A DNA stretch of 64,000 nucleotides, taken from NCBI GenBank assembly GCA_025716855.1, contig JAIXMQ010000068.1, positions 1-64,000 of the forward strand, in the 5' to 3' direction. Below, one piece after another: positions 57,223 to 64,000 of this stretch. The DNA is from Pilaira anomala (taxonomy: Eukaryota > Mucoromycota > Mucoromycetes > Mucorales > Mucoraceae). The position numbers and the translations under genes were made by a program. The notes below the pieces were generated by a model, which did no database searches, had not been told where the DNA came from, and was given only the letters and a program-made list of their open reading frames with translations. The stretch's first letter is position 1; every line of letters begins with the position of its first letter.

Positions 57223-60200
57223 TTATCTCATTTGATAAGGATGCTGAGCACCATGATGTAAATCTTCCATCAACTTATCAATTTTGGAAGCAAGAAACTA
57301 GAATTGAAATGAACAAGAGTTAGAAAAAATGCTGTAAAATAATCATCAACATATACTTACGACTTTAAATTCCTCCGCGGCATTATAGTAACGACCTAAT
57401 TCATTTTGGGATCTCAACTGCTGTTGTTGATGCTGTTCAGATTGAATATAATTATCGAACATACCAAGTACTTCATTCTTAAATTGAGAGACATGGTTTG
57501 ACATGGTATTATCAGGCACATTTTGTTGTTGATAAGGATTTTTATAAAAGTTGAGAGGAAGTGGAGGTCTGTTGCTACTACTGGTACTACCACCAGTATG
57601 TGACCGTTTTGAATTGTCAATTGTACTCATCACTCTTTCGTCATAGGCATTATGATTCGAGTAATGCGGATGATTGTAAGGGTATCGAGCTGTTGGTCCC
57701 GCCTGAGAACTGAAGTAATTGTTATCAAAGTAACTGCGTACACTACTTGTATTACTACTCAGTGAATCGCCTAGAGTAAGGCCACGAGTCATTGTGCGAT
57801 CTGTCTCACTTGAAACAGAGCTAGTGTTGCTACTGGAAAGTCTTGACATGCATTCAGGTGATGTAGATTGATGAAACAAAATAGCATCCAAATTATTGGA
57901 GGAAACAGATTCACCATGTCGGTGATGAGGATACGAAGGACGGCGAAATGAGTTATCTTGGTAATTGGTACTACCACTTAGATGAGCACTACTACCGAAA
58001 TTCTCTTCTTGCTTTTGTTCATTAAAGGAGTCAATAAATGTATGGTCATCCCGTACAAATATTTCTGAAGATAAATAATCTCTAGGATCATAATTATATT
58101 TTGCATGAGGCTGTGTAGTTGTATTAATTTTAGAAGGTCTGTAACCCCTTTCAGCCGCAGTATTGGCAGCAGAAGTAGAAGCAGTGCGAAAATTTGATGC
58201 ATAATTTCCAGTTGTTGTAAGAGGACTAGAATGGTGTTTGTGAGACAAGAAAGGTGGAGGACTGTGTTGACGGAACTCTTCCTCCGTATGTTTGTTTACA
58301 GTAGCTACTTTAAATATAGGATCAGGTACACCTGATACCGGTGTTGTTGTTTGATCATCATCGTCATCTGTTCTTTCATTGGATGAGGAATGTCTGGAGG
58401 GCGAAGTAGAACGGGATCTTGCAAACAATTTACCAATACTCATATTACTTGCTACTCGCGTAAGTGATTTACTTCTTGAACGTGATCTAGCTCTGTCACG
58501 TAATAAATCATCGTGAATACCAGAGTAAGCTTCTGTAGCTCTTAGTCTTCTTTCATAAAAGAATACTATATACACAGAAAAAAAAAGAAAAAATAGGGTA
58601 AGTAAAAAGATAACTACATGTAGTATTGTTACTCACAATTATTCCATAAAGTATCAATAAAATCAAGGGGTGCGTCGCCATTTTTTTGAGCATTGTTAGT
58701 TTCAATAATAGATTCATATTCAATTTCACGACTAATTTCACGAATTGGAATTAAGCTTGTTCTAGCACGAATGGTAGGTTTATATCCTCCTGATTCATTG
58801 CGTGTCAATAAAATAACAATCCAAACTTGATCTGTAAGTAAGGAATTGAGATCAATTTCTTTAATTGGATAATTTTCTTCAACATAAACAATTAAAATAT
58901 TGTTCTATATAAATAATGTTCATGTTAGAGGTATATTTTTACAGAAAAGACTTTTTTCTCTCTTTCTTACCTTGCGTTCGGCCTTTGAATAAGATTCTTC
59001 ATTATATATATGGGAGTAGGCAGGTAGCTTAAACTTATCTTCGTAGTACAGTTCTGTTGTATCTATAAAATGACATGAGCATGATGAAAAAAAAAAAAAA
59101 AAGATACAAGTTCCGAAATATGATAACGTACCTTCTTCTGTTAAGCTTGATAATGCGAATTGCTTTTGACACAAAGATAATAGGTCTTGTTTCCTTTCAA
59201 TGTAGGGTCCTACTCTTGTTGTACTAGGAATCATGGAATATAACCGATCGCTTCTTCTAAAGTAATTCTCACATTCTTTTTCTGTAGCATTTGGGTCCAA
59301 TTCAGGTAATTGAGTTCTTAAAAAGAAACTGTCGGGGCGCTCTATAATAATAATAATAATAACATTAATTTCGGTCCGTTTTGTTGCTATTGTTGTGTCA
59401 CACTATGACTTTTTTTTATTTTTATTTTTTGTGGTACCTTTTAATCCTTGAAAGAGTTCAACATACTTGATATCTACCCAGCCTTTAAATTCAAAAGGTA
59501 AACTGTTGTATGCTTTTGCTTTCTTTAATAAATTTGTACTAGAACCAGATTTAACATTATCTTCTGTATTATCTTCAATATTCTTGAGTGCCTCTCTTGA
59601 TTGTAAACTGGAATTTTTTCTCTTCACAATCATCAATTTATCTGTAAATACAAGAATAGTAACAGGTCGGTTGGTTTTTCCGCTTAAAAGAGAGAGTTCA
59701 GTAGCATCAAAATAATCCAATAATTTACGATTTTGAATTAATGAAGCCTATCAAAAATTAAAATTCATTAGTTTTATAACTTACGTATAATAATCATCAC
59801 ACTTACAGGAGCTTCACGAATAAGGTGGTACAAATTAAGTAAAGATGAATCTGAACCATATCTCATGTCACTAATGTTTGCAACCTTAGATGCTACGTTT
59901 CTTAAATTAACGAGGTCACTATCATTTGAAGGAGTTGATTCAATGACGGCTAATTTGAAACTGTTAGTACATACATACAAATAATTATTTTATAAATACC
60001 TTTAACTAAACCATGATAGGCTGCTAAACGATGAACAGGAGCGATTAAAGCTTCACTCATACCAAGTGACTTTACTAAATTTCCATTTACAATAAATTTA
60101 CTGTATAGTTTATTTTGCTTCAAATTTAGTTTATGACAGTTCAGGGCATTAGACTTTCCTAAAAGATAAATTTTATAACAGTCAAATGTTTCAAACTATT

Positions 60201-61189
60201 TACATATGTTGTTAAATTTCAAATAGAAATAAATGGAAATAAATAGAAGTTATTTACATGTTTTTGTAAGATTTCACCAAAAGTTTCATCTGTTTCTCCA
60301 TTTTTATATAAAAACAAAGAAGCCAAAAAAGATTTGTTGACTTCAAGAATATCATCAATATTGAGAAAGATTCGATTATAAGAGTAGTGATCCATAATAG
60401 GTTGTTTATTTGGGTTGGCAATTGATTCTCTTATGGGTTTTGCTACATTTGCTACAAGACTTTCAAGTATATCAACATAATTCTTTTCTTTTTCAATGAA
60501 TTCCTTGATTGGATGATATGATTTACTTTTTGAAATAAAAGCGTTTGGGTATCTCATGGTGCTGGTGGTGGTGGTGGTGGTGTTTTGATTTATCTAAAAA
60601 AAGTAATATGAGTATATTTCGTGCATTATTGTAGGTAAGATTTATGCAGTTATATGTATTACATCTTGTTGTTGTTCATTTAATTTAGTGGTCTGTTGTT
60701 CTTCTTCTTCAGGACAATACTTTTTTCCAAAGAATGACTTGAAATGTTCCATTTGTAATTTGGCAGCTAATATATATATATATATATATATATATAACAA
60801 ACAAATAGAAAAATACAATGAGAAAAAAAAAATAAAAAAAAAAGAACAATGACATGAAATCATTTACAATTATTTCTATCCAAATTGGGAATTAAGACAT
60901 CGACATGTTGGGACTATTGTACAATGTTATACTTTTTTGATGAATCATGACGAAATGTATTATTATTTACCAATGGGTTCTTTGTCATATTCAAAATGTG
61001 TTTCCCAATCTCTTTACAATTATCAGAAACATTATAATCTTTTAATATGGGTATCGAATTCTCCTTGTAAATGTTACATGGATATTTAAAAGGTGTATCT
61101 TGTAAAATCTAGATTATCTTTATCAGTGTACTAATTCTTTCATGCTGAATCATTTCGATTACCTTTGCTGTTATAGTTGATCCTTCCAT
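57223..61189 (-). CDS. Dbl-family RhoGEF (DH-PH) with long disordered tail
   Basis: About 14 exons on the reverse strand give close to 1,000 residues. Exon 1 starts MEGSTITAK (61189), followed by ILQDTPFKYPCNIYKENSIP, SQHVDVLIPNLDRNN and QMEHFKSFFGKKYCPEEEE. The DH domain runs from HPIKEFIEKEKNYVDILESL (conserved E..YV..L in helix 1) through RIFLNIDDILEVNKSFLASL and ALIAPVHRLAAYHGLV to VANISDMRYG. A PH-like region follows: TILVFTDKLMIVKRKN and FKGWVDIKYVELFQGLKG. Then come LPELDPNATEKECENYFRRS and a long S/N/H/Q-rich tail with RARSRSRSKSLTR. DH-PH proteins load GTP onto Rho/Rac/Cdc42 at the membrane. Specificity cannot be read. The tail (57.3-58.6 kb) is likely disordered and phosphorylated. 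PH call is weaker than DH. Confidence 0.78.
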
Positions 61190-62762
61190 TATTTTTATAT
61201 AAATTACACAAAATAAAAAAAAAAAAGTAAGGAAAAAGAATATGAAAAAAAAAAGCAAAGTAAAAAAGAAAGAGAGAGAGAAAAAAAAAGGGATTTATAT
61301 ATGTACAAAAAAGAAATAACAACAAACAACTTATTTCTTAGTTTTTAATGCTGCTGTATGGGTAACACATAATAAAAAATACTTCGGAAGCAAAACGAAA
61401 TAAAAAAATACATAAGCTTTGCCTCTCTTGTATCACCAATACTTTTTTTTTTTTAAAAAAAAAATTAGTAAACAACCACTGTTCCTCTCCCTTGACCTTT
61501 AAAAGGTTGTCTCTATGTAATTTAGTACGACCTGTTTTGTTTATTTTTTTTTTATTTTTTTTTACTGAAACGTTTGGGCCAGTTTTTTTTTTTTTTATAG
61601 TTTAAAGCTTGTCAAACAAGATCAATTTTTATAATAGATTTAATCATATTTTACTTAGTTTTCTTTTTTTTTTTTTACATATAACAAAGTAATACCAAAA
61701 GAAAAAAAAAAAGTGATGCAGTGTAATGTATATTCTGACAATTACTTTGCATAATTAAAATGTTGCCAATAGTGTGAAGTACAAATAAATCACAACGATT
61801 GACAAAAAGGAGGGAGGAAAGGGGGAGAAAGACAAAAGGAGAATGTCTTTGTGGTACATTAAATGATGCCAACATTATCATCAGACTTCAAAAATACATG
61901 AATTTGGATAAAGTGCAACACAGATTGTATCACTCTTATTTTATATTATTGTTATTTATTTATGAATTCCACATATGAATTCAATGCGTTTTTATTCCCT
62001 TATTGTTAAACTTTTCCACCGGGATTTCTTATTTGAGCCATATTAATTACTTTAAGAGAAAAAAAAAAAAAAAAAAAAAAAAAAGAGGCAAAGGAAAGGA
62101 AAGAAGGTTATTTAGCCACCACAATGATGCGAGAAAGCAAGGAGTTTTTTTTTTTTTTTTTTTTTGAAAACGTCATGTTGTAATAATTCCAGTAGTTACC
62201 TGAAAGTGAGAGAATTGTATGCATGACGTAAAAATTAAAAAGATTCAGACATAAAGGTCAATGCTTTTTTCTTTATTCGTAGATTTTCTCGGGAAACTAG
62301 AGCCAAAAAGTTATAAAAAATCGTCGATTGTATAACCTCGTTTTAATCCCGTCTCTTTTTTCTTTCTCTGTTTCTTCGGTTCGCGAACGGATAGCTTTCC
62401 GTCATCACATGTTGGAAATAAATAAATTAGTAAAAAAAAAAAAAAAAAAAAAAATTATCCTTCTCATGAGAAAAGTTAGTTTTCATTCTTCCCGTTGTTG
62501 TATAATCGAATTTCATCAAAGTCAGTGCTCTTTTTTTTTTTTTTTCTATTATTGCTAAAAACAAAACAAACTTTTTTTATGCAAAAAGTATATACTAAAT
62601 TATCTAACATTTTATTTATTCATTTTCTTTTTCGGAAAAAAGCTATAGTAAATGATGGAGTGTTTGTTATCAAAGTTCGAAGGTATATAAAACAAAAACA
62701 AAAAATGTGGCTGCAGCAGGTTTGAACTTAAGTTTATATTATTATTATTATTATTATTTCTT
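61190..62762. other. Gap rich in homopolymers, RhoGEF promoter and 3' side of the oxidoreductase gene
   Basis: Several long poly(A)/poly(T) runs lie here (62059-62084, about 62145-62165, about 62432-62453). No gene is supported. A pyrimidine/purine-rich stretch just upstream of 61189 and many short AT tracts are expected for a promoter. A (TTA)n run sits at 62738-62758 just before the oxidoreductase stop. Confidence 0.6.
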
Positions 62763-63981
62763 TCATTTATCCATACTGAGATCATTAGCTGACACATCTT
62801 GAATAGTACATAGATTATGCCGTTTTAAGGGTGCTGTACTACACGAACAATTTAAAGCCTCAGCAGTGTCATCATAATTATCAGTGGTAGTAATAATGTC
62901 AGATCCAGACAGATTCCTGGCCGAAACGTGCAGATGATGTCCTTCTGAACTAGAAGACACTAATGAAAATAAGGATTCGGCAGTTCTTTTTTTGTTAAGA
63001 TTTTGTTGTTGTTGTTGTTGTTGTTGTTGTTGCTGATGATGATGAGAACTTGTTTGTTGTTTAAAAATTGTGCCTACACTGTATATACTACTGTTGTTGG
63101 AATTATCTTTATAGAAAGAATCCAATACATTTAAACTACTTGGTTTTTTACCAATGGCTGTAGTCGATAGCTTGGTTTCTCCTTGAACTATACTTAAGAA
63201 TTCCTTTTCATCAAAGTATTTTAATGCAGCCCATGTTGGATTTAAAAAGGCAAAAGTTTTTTTAAAGTTACTTAAATGTTCTATAATATGTAAAAAAAAA
63301 AAAAAAAAAAGTGTTAGAAAAAAAAAAAAAGCTCTGTTTACTTCTATTGTACACAAACATTTCATTACTTACGTCTTCCGACACCACCTTGAGATTTGAT
63401 ACCATGTAGAGGCTGTGTAGGAGCAGGTAAGGTACCTTTGGATCCTTGATTTAACGGAAGTTTATTCTTCTCCATTCTACAAATATTTCTAGCAATACAA
63501 ACACCTGCTAAAGTAGCAGCATATCCTGTCTTCTCTTCTACAATATTTGTTACATCACCACCAGCATAGATATGTTTATACTTGTAATGATCTAATTGTA
63601 AAGTAGGCTTTACACGAATTTTTCCCCAATGATCAACACAAGACTCAAATCCAACATCACCGTCACCACGAAATATATCACTGCAGGGAGTAGTTCCCGT
63701 CGCTAAAAATACTTTGTCATAGCCTGTATAACTGGCTCCACTTGAACCTAAATAAGAGTTGGTATCATTCGAGTCAAAATCAACTATTTTTTCGTTCAAA
63801 ACAATTTCAACCCCTAAATTAGTAAGATACTCAAGTGCATTCGCTTGTCTCTTATCCGAACTTCGTCGCACCAGATTTGAATGGGAGTCAACTATTGTTA
63901 TTCTTTTCTTATTTTGGTAAGGTGGAGGGTATTGATGAGTTGCAATCTCACTGGCAAGTTCACAACCGACTAATCCACCGC
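62763..63981 (-). CDS. AIFM2/FSP1-like pyridine nucleotide-disulfide oxidoreductase, C-terminal part (partial)
   Basis: Two exons are visible (63370-63981 about, and 62763 to about 63285); the 5' exons lie beyond the window, since an acceptor AG abuts GGGLVGCELASEI at 63981. That glycine motif is the NAD(P)H-binding Rossmann site; later come YDKVFLATGTTP, the second FAD site IYAGGDVTNIVEEKTGYAAT and a helix CIARNICRMEK. AIFM2/FSP1-type flavoproteins reduce ubiquinone or other quinones with NAD(P)H at membranes. After the enzyme core there is an unusual ~170-residue extension with polyQ (HHHQQQ run at about 63004-63045), S-rich and ending DVSANDLSMDK. The extension and the poly(A) in its intron are not typical of the family. 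NDH2-type or apoptosis-inducing relatives remain possible. Confidence 0.68.
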
Positions 63982-64000
63982 CTATAAAGAAAGATAAATA

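Noticed and set aside
62328..62725. Two overlapping 76-codon plus-strand frames.
   Set aside because: Composed of poly-K and poly-F from A/T homopolymers with no conserved part.

Overview
This 64 kb window is nuclear DNA of an early-diverging fungus, most likely Mucoromycota/Mucorales. That is inferred from the AT-rich sequence, the many ~50-60 nt GT-AG introns, long poly(A)/poly(T) tracts in introns and gaps, and a conserved fungal gene set without clusters or operons. I see about 26 protein-coding genes (two cut by the window ends), one degraded PIF/Harbinger-type transposon, and no convincing tRNA, rRNA or CRISPR. Gene models were spliced by eye; junctions marked 'about' are approximate.

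Layout. 1-10.3 kb: 5' end of an unknown gene; mitochondrial adenylate kinase (ADK2 type); dithiol glutaredoxin; BSD-domain protein; ricin-B-type lectin protein; a small type II membrane glycosyltransferase-like protein; exosome subunit CSL4. 11.2-18.2 kb: kinesin-7-like motor, short-chain dehydrogenase, alpha/beta hydrolase, histone N-acetyltransferase NatD/NAA40, and Sec72-like translocon subunit. 18.3-25.2 kb: nucleoporin NSP1, a tiny copper-fist protein, Mediator MED9-like, and a membrane-anchored FKBP. 25.2-37.4 kb: very large Btz-domain (CASC3-like) protein, a second membrane glycosyltransferase-like protein ending in a discoidin-like module, Rac GTPase, pyrimidine 5'-nucleotidase, and a long PPR protein. 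37.4-41.2 kb: a gene-poor gap whose PPR-proximal part carries six copies of the 9-mer ATCTGATAA in 928 bp. 41.2-48.3 kb: class 3 lipase, FCP1-domain phosphatase, F-box protein. 48.6-50.7 kb: Harbinger relic (transposase plus convergent Myb/SANT-like gene, both disrupted). 51.2-64 kb: cohesin regulator PDS5, mitochondrial TPR protein (MGR3-like), a DH-PH RhoGEF, and the 3' part of an AIFM2/FSP1-like oxidoreductase.

Many genes are head-to-head pairs sharing a 240-1,000 bp promoter region: ADK2/GRX, lectin/GT, CSL4/kinesin, SDR/hydrolase, NAA40/SEC72, copper fist/MED9, Btz/GT and PDS5/MGR3. The genes are mostly housekeeping and not one pathway. There are loose themes: Rac and a RhoGEF (polarity), kinesin and PDS5 (chromosome segregation), NSP1, CSL4 and Btz (RNA export, decay and surveillance), and two secretory-pathway sugar-transferase-like proteins. 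I found no clear previously undescribed multi-gene system. The strongest leads are the ATCTGATAA cluster, the 6-nt and 4-nt consecutive microexons in the kinesin, and the 94-residue copper-fist gene with an 11-nt microexon.
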